64,000 bases of DNA, taken from NCBI GenBank assembly GCA_902623685.1, contig CACNUQ010000003.1, positions 60,357-124,356 of the forward strand. The letters run 5' to 3'. The notes under the pieces are model-generated. The model saw nothing but the letters and a program-made list of their open reading frames with translations, had not been told where the DNA came from and made no database searches. Shown one piece after another: positions 24,176-33,957 of this stretch. The DNA comes from an uncultured SAR86 cluster bacterium (lineage in GTDB: Bacteria; Pseudomonadota; Gammaproteobacteria; Magnimaribacterales; D2472). The position numbers and the translations under genes were made by a program. The number at the start of each line of letters is the position of its first letter. Position 1 is the stretch's first letter.

Positions 24176-24502
24176 ATGAAAAAATATTTTGTTCTAGGAG
24201 CCGCATTACTGTTTTGTAATTTCTCACAAGCAGCTGTATACATGATTGATTTCAAATGCGATCAAGAGGCGTATAAAATTTTTGCTACCATGACCTTAGA
24301 GGAGCTTGATAGTCAATTTCTTGAAGGCTCGTCAAAGCTTGCACGGTATCATGATCTTACAACTGGAAGCGGTATAGTTATCGTAGAGGCTGATGATCCT
24401 AGCCTTGTAATAGAATTCGCCAATGGATGGAGTGAAGTTTGCGAATCTGAGATAGTTCCTGTAGTGGACGACAAGAAAGCAATGGAAATTTTGACCAGAT
24501 AA
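24176..24502 (+). CDS. Small exported protein, DUF3303-like
   Basis: This 108-aa protein has a clear signal peptide (MKKYFVLGAALLFCNFSQA) and a small globular domain. SKLARYHDLTTGSGIVIVEAD followed by FANGWSEVCESEIVPVVDD resembles small ferredoxin-fold proteins of the DUF3303 type. I recognise the pattern only loosely. Function is unknown; it is presumed periplasmic. The stop directly abuts the convergent recG stop. A GGAG lies 8 bases before the ATG, downstream of a perfect inverted repeat. Confidence 0.6.
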   Translation: MKKYFVLGAALLFCNFSQAAVYMIDFKCDQEAYKIFATMTLEELDSQFLEGSSKLARYHDLTTGSGIVIVEADDPSLVIEFANGWSEVCESEIVPVVDDKKAMEILTR

Positions 24503-26566
24503 TTAAGCATCAGCAAAAGCTATAGAGCCTGAGATCCATCTTTCTATCAACTGATGAGCAAGCTCTGGCTCCTTATTACATATTGATTCAGCAACTTTTT
24601 TGGTTTCCATGAGATACTGACTGTCTCTAACCAAATTGGTGTATTTCATAGGTACAATTCCTGTTTGTTGCGCACCCATGATTTCTCCAGGACCTCTTAT
24701 GACAAGGTCTTCTTCTGCGATTTTAAAGCCATCTTGAGAATCTACTAATACCTGTAGTCTTTGGGAGGAAACATCTTGAATCTTATCTTTATGAAGAAGA
24801 ATACAAAAGCTTTCCTTAATACCTCTGCCTATTCTTCCTCTTAATTGATGCAATTGTGCTAAACCAAACCTTTCAGCATTTTCGATTACCATGATATCTG
24901 CATCAGGAATATCAACTCCAACCTCAACAACAGTCGTTGATACTAAGATTGAAGTTTTAGAATCTTTGAAAGCTTGAACTTGCTCTTGTTTTTTAATTGC
25001 TGATAACTTGCCATGCAGGCAACCAACTTTATCTTGACCAAAGTGCTCAGATAAATCTTCGTGGGTTTCCATGACAGCATTTAAATCCAAGTTCTCAGAT
25101 TCTTCAATTAAGGGACATATCCAATATACTTTGCTACCTTTTTTTATAGCAGCTGCAATTCTTTCAATGAGTTTTTCTTTTCCACTTAGGGGCAAGCATG
25201 ATGTTTGAATTGGTTTTCTGCCAGGCGGCAATTCATCTATCACTGAAACATCCATGTTTGCATATACGCTCATCGAAAGTGTTCTTGGAATTGGGGTGGC
25301 TGTTAATGTAAGCTGATGAGGTGCAGATTTTTCAGAATCATTTTTCTTCCTTAGAGCCAGCCTTTGATTTACACCAAACCTATGCTGCTCATCGATGATA
25401 ATGAGAGCAAGATTAGAAAACTCGACACTCTTTTGGAACAAAGCATGAGTTCCAACTAATAATTTAATCTTACTATCCTTAAGATCCTCTAAGACTTTTT
25501 TTCTTTGGCTTACAGAGGTACTACCAGTAAGAAGAGATACCTTTTCTTTTTGTTTTTTAAAAAAAGACTTAAAACTGATAAAATGTTGCTCTGCTAGGAG
25601 TGTAGTTGGAGCCATAAAAGCAACCTGAAACGATGAATCAAGAGCCAATGCTGCAGCTAATGCGCCCACCACTGTTTTTCCTGACCCAACATCTCCTTGG
25701 ACCAATCGCATCATAGGAACTTCTTGTGCTAGATCCTCTTTAATTTCACTTACAACCCTAGCTTGGGCCCCAGTTAATTCAAATGGAAAATTTAATTTAA
25801 CTTCTGCTGTCCATTCACTTTCTTTAAACAATGAATAGGCATGGTGCCGTTTTTGTTTGCGTTTTAAAAAAGCCATACCAGCTTGAAAGGCAATCATCTC
25901 TTCTTTCAAAAGTCTTACTCTTGCTGGATGGGAGCCACCAGGTAGCATTTCATTAATATCAATATCTGCTTCAGGATTGTGGATTATTTGTAGGGCATCA
26001 ATAATTTTCATGTTTAAAGATGCGTCATATTTTTCAACATTAAGAAAGTCTTCTTCAAAATCTAATTTTGAAATTGCAGCCTGAATAAATCCTCTAATTT
26101 TTTTTTGTCCTATGCCCTTGGGAACTCTATACACAGGCGTTAATTTTTTTTCTTTTAATTCATGATCATTTGATATTACTTCGTACTCCGGATGAATCAT
26201 TTCTAATCCATATCTACTCAAGCTCACTTTTCCGTAGCATAAGAGATCTGTTCCAGCCTTCAACTGTTTCGTTTGAGCGGGATGGAAATAAAAAAAACGA
26301 ATATTAATATTTGAATACAAATCAGCAGATTTAAGTACCATCATTTTTCTGGGTCTATAGATGGTTTGAGCAGATAAAATCTGCACCTTAATTAATTTTT
26401 CATCTCCTGGTTGAAGGTCACTTATTTTTGAAATCTTTGTTCTATCTTGATATCCATAAGGAAGATGAAAGCACAAATCTCTTAAGTTAAAAATTCCAAT
26501 AAGGTTCAATTTGTTAACGATAGAAGGCCCGATACCTTTTAATTGTGATAGTTCAATATTAGCCAC
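24503..26566 (-). CDS. recG: ATP-dependent DNA helicase RecG
   Basis: RecG remodels stalled replication forks and Holliday junctions. The 687-aa protein has an N-terminal OB-fold wedge domain (about 1-220), then SF2 helicase motifs: Walker A QGDVGSGKTVVGALA, DEQHRFGV (motif II), TATPIPRTLSM (motif III) and the C-terminal QLRGRIGRG (motif VI). The RecG-type end DLVIRGPGEIMGAQQTG is present. Length is normal. It lies alone on the minus strand between convergent and divergent genes. Confidence 0.96.
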   Translation of the reverse strand: MANIELSQLKGIGPSIVNKLNLIGIFNLRDLCFHLPYGYQDRTKISKISDLQPGDEKLIKVQILSAQTIYRPRKMMVLKSADLYSNINIRFFYFHPAQTKQLKAGTDLLCYGKVSLSRYGLEMIHPEYEVISNDHELKEKKLTPVYRVPKGIGQKKIRGFIQAAISKLDFEEDFLNVEKYDASLNMKIIDALQIIHNPEADIDINEMLPGGSHPARVRLLKEEMIAFQAGMAFLKRKQKRHHAYSLFKESEWTAEVKLNFPFELTGAQARVVSEIKEDLAQEVPMMRLVQGDVGSGKTVVGALAAALALDSSFQVAFMAPTTLLAEQHFISFKSFFKKQKEKVSLLTGSTSVSQRKKVLEDLKDSKIKLLVGTHALFQKSVEFSNLALIIIDEQHRFGVNQRLALRKKNDSEKSAPHQLTLTATPIPRTLSMSVYANMDVSVIDELPPGRKPIQTSCLPLSGKEKLIERIAAAIKKGSKVYWICPLIEESENLDLNAVMETHEDLSEHFGQDKVGCLHGKLSAIKKQEQVQAFKDSKTSILVSTTVVEVGVDIPDADIMVIENAERFGLAQLHQLRGRIGRGIKESFCILLHKDKIQDVSSQRLQVLVDSQDGFKIAEEDLVIRGPGEIMGAQQTGIVPMKYTNLVRDSQYLMETKKVAESICNKEPELAHQLIERWISGSIAFADA

Positions 26567-26609
26567 TTACCGATAATACTTTTAATATATGAACATTAGA
26601 AACAAAAAT

Positions 26610-27389
26610 ATGAAAAAAATTTTAATTATAGGTTATGGAGATATTGGAAGGCGCTTAGCTAAGATGTGCCCTAAGTATCAATTTATAGGAGTTTCCAGAA
26701 GAAGGCCTAAGCATCTGAATAATGTTGAATTTATTGAGCTAGACTGGATAAAGGACTCAACACTTAATCTCCCTAAAGATAATATCTCATCGGTGGTTTT
26801 AATATTAAAACCCACGTCCTCAGATGTGGCCGGTTATCAAAGAGGTTTTCTTGAGGCATCACGCAAAATCATTGATTTCTTAAACCAAAACGTTAATTTT
26901 AAAAAATTAATTATTGTGAGCTCAACTAGGGTTTATGGTTTGCAGAATGGAAGAAATATTACTGAATCAGTGATTCCTATTCCTGATGACGACCAAGGAA
27001 GAATAATCTTAGATTTTGAAAATCTCGTATTAAGTGAATCTAAAGTTGAGCCTTTGATACTCAGACCTTCAGGACTATATGATAAACGCAAACATTGGAT
27101 GAAAAGTCATGTAGAGTCTTTTGATGGAAATAAATATCCTCTACGTTTTAGTGAAGCAAATTTTTTCAGCAGAGATGATCTTGCATTAGTTATGACAAAC
27201 TATCTCTGTAATCAAGAACCAACTCAAATATCTGGAGCATTAATTTGCAGTGAGAAAGCCCAAAGTTATAGTGAAATTTTCTCTCTTATATGTCCCCAAT
27301 TTTCTTTTAAGGATTTTTTTATTGCTTCAGATATTATTGGTAAGTCATTCGATCCACAAAAGTTATCTGACAGTGGTTTAATGAGATAA
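26610..27389 (+). CDS. NAD(P)-binding epimerase/dehydratase-like protein (YeeZ type)
   Basis: This Rossmann-fold extended-SDR protein of about 259 aa has an N-terminal dinucleotide motif GYGDIGRRLA, then STRVYG with the Ser and Tyr of the extended-SDR active site, and LRPSGLYD. The usual Lys three residues after Tyr is not seen (VYGLQN), a trait shared with YeeZ-like atypical proteins. The substrate is unknown. Two start codons are possible; the ATG at 26610 (MKKILIIGYG) fits the domain start better than the track start at 26589. yicC follows 24 bases later. Confidence 0.75.
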   Translation: MKKILIIGYGDIGRRLAKMCPKYQFIGVSRRRPKHLNNVEFIELDWIKDSTLNLPKDNISSVVLILKPTSSDVAGYQRGFLEASRKIIDFLNQNVNFKKLIIVSSTRVYGLQNGRNITESVIPIPDDDQGRIILDFENLVLSESKVEPLILRPSGLYDKRKHWMKSHVESFDGNKYPLRFSEANFFSRDDLALVMTNYLCNQEPTQISGALICSEKAQSYSEIFSLICPQFSFKDFFIASDIIGKSFDPQKLSDSGLMR

Positions 27390-27413
27390 TAATTGTAACT
27401 ATTTAGAAGATAT

Positions 27414-28265
27414 ATGTTTTACAGCATGACAGGTTACGGCTCCGGACAAGCCACATCAAAAAAGATGGAGGTTTTGTGTGAAATTAAGTCTGTTAATAAT
27501 AGATTTATAGATATTTCATTCAAAGGTTACAGTCTGCCTAATGATTTAGAGGAGTACATTAAAAATCAAATAAAGAAAAAATTCTTAAGAGGTTCTTTTG
27601 AGATAAAAATTTTTGATAATTTTCAATCAGATCATTCCTATGAGCTCAATGAAGAGAGCATTAGAAATCTAAAGAAAACTTTGAAATCCAGTAAGGATTT
27701 TAAACATTTAAATCTCCAATTAAGTGATTTGAAGGATATACCTGGCTTATTAACTGTGAAGACTTCAAAAAAAGATATTGTTATGTTGGGAAAGAAGGCA
27801 TTAAACATTGCAATAAAGAATTTGGTTGAATCAAGAGCAAAGGAGGGTCAAAAGATAGAAAAAATCATTTTAACAAAGACACTTTTTTTAAAAAATGCAC
27901 ATCATAAATTATTTAAATCAGCGCCTTCATTGTTAAGACATAGAGAAAAAGCTATCAAGAATAAGTTTATTCAAAAAAAGATTGACATTAATAGGGATGA
28001 AATAGCTAATGAAGTTTCAAATTTAGCCATTAAGCATGATATAGCTGAAGAACTTGAAAGAATAAGCTTTCATATTGAATCTTTGAACAAATTATTTAAG
28101 CTTAAAAATGCTCATGGAAAAAAAATGGACTTCATCCTGCAGGAGCTTTTTAGGGAAGTAAATACTCTATCGGTAAAGATTGAAAAATCAGATTTAAAGG
28201 ACTTAGCCCTTACTATGAAATTGAAAGTAGAAGAATTGCGTGAACAAGCCTTAAATTTAGAATAA
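27414..28265 (+). CDS. yicC: YicC family protein (endoribonuclease-associated)
   Basis: This 283-aa protein matches YicC: N-terminal SMTGYGSGQA, EIKSVNNRFIDISFK, and a C-terminal DUF1732-like part with KKMDFILQELFREVNTL. The family is reported to act as, or promote, an endoribonuclease in E. coli; the target here is unknown. It shares one base with the start of gmk, giving a yicC-gmk-rpoZ-spoT order seen in many proteobacteria. Confidence 0.9.
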   Translation: MFYSMTGYGSGQATSKKMEVLCEIKSVNNRFIDISFKGYSLPNDLEEYIKNQIKKKFLRGSFEIKIFDNFQSDHSYELNEESIRNLKKTLKSSKDFKHLNLQLSDLKDIPGLLTVKTSKKDIVMLGKKALNIAIKNLVESRAKEGQKIEKIILTKTLFLKNAHHKLFKSAPSLLRHREKAIKNKFIQKKIDINRDEIANEVSNLAIKHDIAEELERISFHIESLNKLFKLKNAHGKKMDFILQELFREVNTLSVKIEKSDLKDLALTMKLKVEELREQALNLE

Positions 28266-28894
28266 TGAAAGATGCTAAGCTTTTTTTAGTTTCTGCTCCA
28301 TCTGGTGCTGGCAAGTCATCATTGATAGATGCTGTTCTAGCCAGAGCAAATAAGTCTGATTTACCCTTAGAACTATCTGTATCTTATACAACAAGATTAC
28401 CTAGAAAAGGAGAGTCTAATGCCAATGAGTATTTTTTTGTTTCTAAAAAAGACTTTCTAGATAAAAAAAATTCGAATTTTTTTCTTGAGTTTGCCGAAGT
28501 CCATGGCAATTTGTATGGTACCTCTGTTGATTTTGTAGAATCAAAACTGTCTTTGGGAGTAAATTTAATTCTTGAAATCGATGTACAAGGATTTCGACAA
28601 ATTAATGATTTATCAATGAATTATGAGTCTATTTTTATTCTCCCTCCTTCGATTCATTCTTTAGAAGAGCGCATAAGAAACAGGGGAGACGATGATCTAA
28701 ATGCAATTGATTTAAGATTAAAAAATGCAAAAGATGAGTTGACGCATGCAAGTGAATACAAGCACCTTATAGTCAATGATTCTTTTAATAAAGCGGCTGA
28801 TGAATTATTTAATATCATTGCCCAAAATGAGTCCTCAAATCAGATAAATAATGAAGAAGTGCAACAGTTTTTAGCTCAGCTATTGTCTTATTAG
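28265..28894 (+). CDS. gmk: Guanylate kinase
   Basis: Gmk phosphorylates GMP to GDP. It shows P-loop SAPSGAGKSSL, the GMP-binding SYTTRLPRKGE and EYFFVSKKDF, ILEIDVQGFRQI and the lid RIRNRGDD. At 209 aa the length is normal. It is followed by rpoZ and spoT, linking GTP supply with (p)ppGpp metabolism as in E. coli. Confidence 0.96.
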   Translation: MKDAKLFLVSAPSGAGKSSLIDAVLARANKSDLPLELSVSYTTRLPRKGESNANEYFFVSKKDFLDKKNSNFFLEFAEVHGNLYGTSVDFVESKLSLGVNLILEIDVQGFRQINDLSMNYESIFILPPSIHSLEERIRNRGDDDLNAIDLRLKNAKDELTHASEYKHLIVNDSFNKAADELFNIIAQNESSNQINNEEVQQFLAQLLSY

Positions 28895-28932
28895 GTAAAT
28901 AAACACTAAAATACGCGCTCGAGGATAAAATT

Positions 28933-29205
28933 ATGGCAAGAATTACAGTAGAGGGTTGCTTAGATAAGGTTCATAGTAGATTTGAATTAATCTTGTTAGC
29001 CTCTGGTCGAGCAAGACAACTTTCAACAACAAGCAGAGAACCCTTGGTTGAATGGGAGGATGACAAACCAACTATCGTTGCATTGAGGGAGATTGAAGAG
29101 GGTTTAATCACGAGAGAAATTCTTGACAAGACTCTTGAAGAGGATCTTTTATTGGATGAATTTTCAATAGATAGAGAAAAATCAAAAGACGAAATTATAG
29201 GCTAA
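28933..29205 (+). CDS. rpoZ: RNA polymerase omega subunit
   Basis: This 90-aa omega subunit aids assembly of RNA polymerase and forms part of a (p)ppGpp site. The signature [23 protein letters not shown] is present, followed by the RARQL helix and [13 protein letters not shown]. It lies in the conserved gmk-rpoZ-spoT order with short gaps on both sides. Confidence 0.96.
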   Translation: MARITVEGCLDKVHSRFELILLASGRARQLSTTSREPLVEWEDDKPTIVALREIEEGLITREILDKTLEEDLLLDEFSIDREKSKDEIIG

Positions 29206-29226
29206 TGAAAATCTTGGAGTTGCTAA

Positions 29227-31449
29227 TTGAGTGAACGGGCCTTTCCCAGTCAAGTCCTCTTAGATTTCTCTAACAGAAAACTTCTTTCACCGGTTCCAAA
29301 AAAGCTATATAAATCAGCAAAAATATATTTTTCTAAGAGGGAGTTAGACTTATTAGAAACTGCATATAATGTTGCTTTTCAAGCTCATAAAGAGCAATCC
29401 AGAAAAGATGGCTCAGCATACATAACTCACCCTATTGCAGTTGCATCAATTTTAATAGAACTCAATTTAGATATTGAGACTGTATGCGCAGGCCTTATGC
29501 ATGACGTCCTTGAGGATAGCTTTATTCAGAAATCCTATTTAGAAAAACTTTTTGGCAAAGATATCGTTGCAATTGTTGATGGCGTGAGCAATTTAAACAA
29601 ACTAGATTTTCAAAGTATAGAAGATCGCAATGCGAATAATTTACAAAAAATGGCTTTAGCTATGTCAAAAGATATAAGAGTTATTATTGTAAAGTTGTGT
29701 GATCGACTTCATAACATGCGAACCATAGAATTTTTGCCTAGAGAAAAGCAAATTAGCAAATCAAAAGAGACCTTGGATTTATATGGACCGATTGCAATCA
29801 GAATAGGGATGCAAAGCATCCGCGTGGAGCTAGAAGATTTAGCATTTCAATGTTTACATCCAATGCGTGCAAGAATGCTTAATTCTGCTATCAAACAAGC
29901 AGTTGGAGGCAGACAAAAAATTATATCTAAGCTAAGAAAGCAGTTTAAGTATTACCTTAAAAATAATGAAATCTCAGCAATTGTTCAGGGTAGGCAGAAA
30001 TCACTTTATAGTATTTATAAAAAGATTAAAGATAAAAAAAAGCCATTCTCTCAAATATTAGATGTTTATGCCTTTAGAGTTATAGTTGATTCAGTAGACG
30101 ATGCATATAGGGCATTAGGGGTTATCCATAATTTGCATAAGCCAATAGGTAAAAAATTTAAAGATTATATTGCCATTCCAAAATCAAATGGTTATCAGGC
30201 CATTCATACCTCACTTATTGCCTTAGATGGAGTACCAATTGAAGTGCAAATACAAACTAAAAGTATGGAAATAATTGCTGAAAATGGCATTTCTGCTCAT
30301 TGGTCATATAAGACAAAAGATAGCTTTAAGTCTGAGGCTATCGGCGCAAGAAAATGGATAGAAAGTTTTACTGATTTAGATAAAGCAACAATCAATTCCC
30401 ACGAATTTGTTGAAGCAATAAAAACTGATTTAATCTATGACGAGGTTTATGTTTTTACTCCTAAAGGAAAAATTGTGAATCTAAAATCAGGCTCTACTCC
30501 AATTGATTTCGCCTATGAACTTCATACAGAGCTTGGTAATAAGGCAATTGCATGCAGAGTTAACAGAAAGTTTGCGCCTCTCAATATACGCCTTGAAAAT
30601 GGGCAATCAATTGAAATTATTACTTCCGATAAGCAAGAGGCAAGTCCAGACTGGTTAAATTTTGTAGTAACAAGCAAGGCTAGATCGTCCATTAGACTTG
30701 CCCTGAGAAATCAAAAAATTTCGCAGTCAAGAAAAGCTGGCAAACTGATGCTGGAGAATGAGTTAAGAAGAGGTGGAGTGACATTGGATCATTACCGTGG
30801 CAGCAAGATGTCTAGAATCTTAGAGATGCTAGGGGTTAAATCTTTAAATGAACTTTTAACTGATCTGGGCTCTGGAAAAAAGACAGGAGCTTTGGTCGCT
30901 GAGAGGTTCTTTGCAGGACTGCGATTTAAGAAAAATAAAAAACCAAAATTTAAATCAATGATTTTATCTGATCATCAAATTGAAGGAGTGTCTGTTATAT
31001 ATGCAAAATGTTGTATGCCAGTTCACGGAGACCCAATCACAGCTCATTCAGATACTGACAGGGGAATTGTTATTCACCACTCACGATGTAGACAAGTTTC
31101 TATTCCCAGAAGCAATACTTTATCAGCCAGATACTTTCCAGCGATGTGGGGGAGTGATACCAAGGAACTTCATTACAAAGGTCATGTAAAAATTCATGCA
31201 GAAGACAGGCCAGGAATTTTAGCAGATATTGCGTCAGTTTTTACTAAATCCAATCTTAACATAGTTAATATTCATAGCAGAGATATTGATTCAATGATTA
31301 TTGAATTTATAGTGGAAGTGGAAGTTCTTAATACTGATTCAATAAATAAATTAATGATAAAATTGCGTTCATTAAGATATGTAACAAGTTGCTCAAGAAT
31401 AGTAAACGATAACAAATCAAAAAATGAAAAAACAAATTTTTACAGATAA
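29227..31449 (+). CDS. spoT: Bifunctional (p)ppGpp synthetase/hydrolase SpoT
   Basis: This 740-aa Rel/SpoT protein has an HD hydrolase domain with intact HDVLED (about residue 92), a nucleotidyltransferase synthetase domain (DVYAFRVI, FKDYIAIPKSNGYQAIHT, AENGISAHWSYK), a TGS domain (VFTPKGKIVNLKSGSTPIDFAYELHTELG) and a C-terminal ACT domain. The start is a TTG preceded by TTGGAG at good spacing. Its 3' end overlaps ridA by 26 bases. Whether it is the only Rel homologue cannot be judged from this window. Confidence 0.95.
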   Translation: MSERAFPSQVLLDFSNRKLLSPVPKKLYKSAKIYFSKRELDLLETAYNVAFQAHKEQSRKDGSAYITHPIAVASILIELNLDIETVCAGLMHDVLEDSFIQKSYLEKLFGKDIVAIVDGVSNLNKLDFQSIEDRNANNLQKMALAMSKDIRVIIVKLCDRLHNMRTIEFLPREKQISKSKETLDLYGPIAIRIGMQSIRVELEDLAFQCLHPMRARMLNSAIKQAVGGRQKIISKLRKQFKYYLKNNEISAIVQGRQKSLYSIYKKIKDKKKPFSQILDVYAFRVIVDSVDDAYRALGVIHNLHKPIGKKFKDYIAIPKSNGYQAIHTSLIALDGVPIEVQIQTKSMEIIAENGISAHWSYKTKDSFKSEAIGARKWIESFTDLDKATINSHEFVEAIKTDLIYDEVYVFTPKGKIVNLKSGSTPIDFAYELHTELGNKAIACRVNRKFAPLNIRLENGQSIEIITSDKQEASPDWLNFVVTSKARSSIRLALRNQKISQSRKAGKLMLENELRRGGVTLDHYRGSKMSRILEMLGVKSLNELLTDLGSGKKTGALVAERFFAGLRFKKNKKPKFKSMILSDHQIEGVSVIYAKCCMPVHGDPITAHSDTDRGIVIHHSRCRQVSIPRSNTLSARYFPAMWGSDTKELHYKGHVKIHAEDRPGILADIASVFTKSNLNIVNIHSRDIDSMIIEFIVEVEVLNTDSINKLMIKLRSLRYVTSCSRIVNDNKSKNEKTNFYR

Positions 31450-31807
31450 AGCACCCGCTGCTATTGGTCCATATTCACAGGCCATTCAATGGGGGGATGT
31501 GGTTTTTGTTTCAGGGCAAATACCTCTTATACCAAGTTCAGGAGAACTTAATAATGAAACATTTTATGATCAAACTTCTCAGGTGATAGATAATCTTGAG
31601 GCAATTTGCAGAGAAATAGGTGGCGGACTTGATAATATTCTTAAACTAACAATTTTCTTAACTGATCTTGAAAAATTTGACGAAGTGAATCAGATCATGA
31701 GTAAAAGATTCTCCGAGCCTTTCCCAGCCAGAGCAACGATAGAAATTTCTAAACTTCCAAAAGGAGTTGATATTGAGATGGATGCTATCTTATCCATAGA
31801 AGTTTAA
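31424..31807 (+). CDS. ridA: RidA, reactive imine/enamine deaminase
   Basis: This 127-aa RidA/YjgF family protein hydrolyses reactive 2-aminoacrylate-type imines formed by PLP enzymes. Landmarks are KAPAAIGPYSQAIQWGD, FVSGQIPL, and ARATIEISKLPKGVDIEMDAI with the substrate-binding Arg and Glu. The start lies within the 3' end of spoT and the stop overlaps the pyrB start by one base (TAATG), so all three are likely co-translated. Confidence 0.95.
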   Translation: MKKQIFTDKAPAAIGPYSQAIQWGDVVFVSGQIPLIPSSGELNNETFYDQTSQVIDNLEAICREIGGGLDNILKLTIFLTDLEKFDEVNQIMSKRFSEPFPARATIEISKLPKGVDIEMDAILSIEV

Positions 31808-32721
31808 TGTCTAAAAATTTAATCAACTTTTCTGATATAACAAAGAAAGACATTTTCGATTTGATTGAGCTTGCAAATAATTTTAAGTCCGAGGATTCAT
31901 TAGACTATCGAAGTGAAAATCTGTTTCCTGATAAAAAGATTATTTCGATTTTCTGCGAGCCAAGTACCAGAACAAAATTATCTTTCGAAATAGCAGCTCA
32001 TAACCTAGGAGCAAAATTTATTGATTTTAATTTATCTAATTCTTCTATTAATAAAGGAGAGACCCTTGAAGATACCATGAATGCTGTCGAGATGATGGGA
32101 GTTGATTTATGCATTCTGCGCCACACTGAGTCAGTCATCCAAGATTTTGTAAAAGATTTTTCAAATATGCAATTTATTAATGCCGGAGAAGGCTCCATTT
32201 CTCATCCCACACAAACATTGATTGATCTGATGACGATTAATGAATCAAAAGAAAGATTTGAAGATCTTAAAATTACCATTGTAGGTGATCTTGACCACTC
32301 CAGAGTGGTAAATTCTTTTATGGAAGCTATTCAAATTGTGGGATATAAAAGTTTAACATTTTGTGGTCATCCTGATCTTTGTAAGAATTTTATTGAGACT
32401 CCAATTGGAAATTTTGAACCTGAGTTAGATACTGCATTACAAGATGCGGATGTTGTTATGGCGCTCAGGATTCAAAATGAGAGATTGTCTGAAAAGCTAA
32501 CTATCGGATCCACCGATTATATTGAAAGGTATCAAATTAGTGTTGAGTCACTACAAGTAGCAGATCCAGAAATGATTTTATTACATCCAGGACCAGTAAA
32601 CTTTGGGATTGAATTGAGTAAAGAAGTAGGCGAGTTGGATAATTGTAAAATTAGCAACCAAATTTTTAATGGCGTGGGGATGAGAATGGCTGTCTTAACT
32701 AAGCTTTTTTCTCAAGCATAA
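31807..32721 (+). CDS. pyrB: Aspartate carbamoyltransferase catalytic chain
   Basis: PyrB catalyses the first committed step of pyrimidine synthesis. At 304 aa it has the carbamoyl-phosphate motif EPSTRTKLSFE (Lys instead of the usual second Arg, conservative), SISHPTQTLIDLMTI, GDLDHSRVVNS and LHPGPVNFGIE. No pyrI or pyrC-like partner follows, so it may work without the regulatory chain. The last 23 bases overlap the convergent ribE gene on the other strand. Confidence 0.95.
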   Translation: MSKNLINFSDITKKDIFDLIELANNFKSEDSLDYRSENLFPDKKIISIFCEPSTRTKLSFEIAAHNLGAKFIDFNLSNSSINKGETLEDTMNAVEMMGVDLCILRHTESVIQDFVKDFSNMQFINAGEGSISHPTQTLIDLMTINESKERFEDLKITIVGDLDHSRVVNSFMEAIQIVGYKSLTFCGHPDLCKNFIETPIGNFEPELDTALQDADVVMALRIQNERLSEKLTIGSTDYIERYQISVESLQVADPEMILLHPGPVNFGIELSKEVGELDNCKISNQIFNGVGMRMAVLTKLFSQA

Positions 32722-33310
32722 CTCTTTTTACAGTCTCAACAGTATTTATGGTTGCTTGTTCAACTTCAATGTTAACGAGGTCTCCCTTTTTGATCTCCTT
32801 AAATGTCGTGATTGAGACAGTTTCAGGAATGAGATGAATATAAAATGACGATTTGAGTACTTTTCCTATAGTCAGACTGCATCCATTTAAAGCCACATAA
32901 CCCTTGTAAAAAAAATATTCTCTCAAGTCCGATGGAATTTTTATAAGTAAATCTTTTGTCTCTTTTCTATTTATTACTTTTAAGACTTCTCCAGTTCCAT
33001 GAATGTGACCAGAGACTAGATGCCCGCCAATTTCAGTTTTAGCAGTCATGGAACGCTCTAAATTAACTTTGGATGATTTACCTATATTCTTTAGATTTGT
33101 TCTTATTAAAGTTTCTTCAATGACATCAAATTCTAAAAGATCTGTCTTACCTTTTTTTACTGTCAGACAGACTCCATTTACAGAAACGCTTGCTCCTCTG
33201 GATAAATTTTTGGCAAAGCCTTTAGGCGCCTTGATGACCAAGGAGACATAATCTTCACATTTGATGATTTTTTGAAGATTACCCTTGCCGCTGACAATTC
33301 CAGTAAACAT
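32699..33310 (-). CDS. ribE: Riboflavin synthase alpha chain
   Basis: This enzyme dismutates 6,7-dimethyl-8-ribityllumazine to riboflavin. The protein shows the internal duplication of lumazine-binding barrels: [10 protein letters not shown]...GASVSVNGVCLTV and GGHLVSGHIHGTGEV...GYVALNGCSLTI. The track ORF begins four codons upstream; MFTGIV is the universal start (about 203 aa) and overlaps the pyrE stop by one base. No FMN riboswitch is seen upstream. Confidence 0.95.
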   Translation of the reverse strand: MFTGIVSGKGNLQKIIKCEDYVSLVIKAPKGFAKNLSRGASVSVNGVCLTVKKGKTDLLEFDVIEETLIRTNLKNIGKSSKVNLERSMTAKTEIGGHLVSGHIHGTGEVLKVINRKETKDLLIKIPSDLREYFFYKGYVALNGCSLTIGKVLKSSFYIHLIPETVSITTFKEIKKGDLVNIEVEQATINTVETVKRVMLEKKA

Positions 33311-33957
33311 TATGCACCCCAATTCATTCTATATTTTTCAAGCTCTGATATGTAAGTATTAAAATCCTGATTATTTTGAGAGTACTCTATGAGAGCATCT
33401 AAATTTATTATGGATAAGACTTGAATATCAAAATCTTTCTCAAGTTCTGATTTTGCTGATAGGTCAGCTTTTCCTTTCTCTTGTCTATCCAGACCAATAA
33501 GAAAAATCTTTGGTGTCGCATTGAAATTTTCTAAAATTTTAATAGATTCTCTTGCGGCAGTTCCAGCAGACAAAACGTCATCAATAATCAAAACATTTCC
33601 AGCTGGATCCGGACCAATAATATCTCCACCCTCACCATGATCTTTGACCTCTTTTCTATTAAAAGAAAGAGGGCACGGAGTACCTCTTTGGCTTAAAACT
33701 GTTGCAATAATTGAGCCCAAAAAGATTCCTTTGTAGGCAGGGCCATAAAGGCAGTCAAATTCTACATTTAAATTCTTTATTGCATCAATATAACAATTAG
33801 CAAGCTTATGTAAATCGCAGCCATTAAGCATTTTTGCAGCATTGAAAAAATATGGACTGATTCTTCCAGATTTAAGTGTAAATTTTCCAAACTCTAATGC
33901 ATTTGTTTGAAGTGCGAGTTCAATAAAAGTTTTCTGAAAATCTTTTAAGCCAGACAT
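33310..33957 (-). CDS. pyrE: Orotate phosphoribosyltransferase
   Basis: PyrE joins orotate and PRPP to make OMP. The 215-aa protein has [18 protein letters not shown] at the N-terminus, [10 protein letters not shown], and the PRPP loop [18 protein letters not shown]. It overlaps rph by 13 bases, reproducing the rph-pyrE order of E. coli. pyrB of the same pathway lies on the opposite strand just beyond ribE. Confidence 0.96.
   Translation of the reverse strand: MSGLKDFQKTFIELALQTNALEFGKFTLKSGRISPYFFNAAKMLNGCDLHKLANCYIDAIKNLNVEFDCLYGPAYKGIFLGSIIATVLSQRGTPCPLSFNRKEVKDHGEGGDIIGPDPAGNVLIIDDVLSAGTAARESIKILENFNATPKIFLIGLDRQEKGKADLSAKSELEKDFDIQVLSIINLDALIEYSQNNQDFNTYISELEKYRMNWGA

Noticed and set aside
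29227-31449. Synthetase-domain change in SpoT (EVQIQT in place of EVQIRT)
   Set aside because: A single substitution outside the clearly assigned catalytic residues is not enough to claim altered activity.
33311-33330. Possible FMN riboswitch before ribE
   Set aside because: ribE overlaps the pyrE stop, leaving no leader; no RFN-like element is visible.
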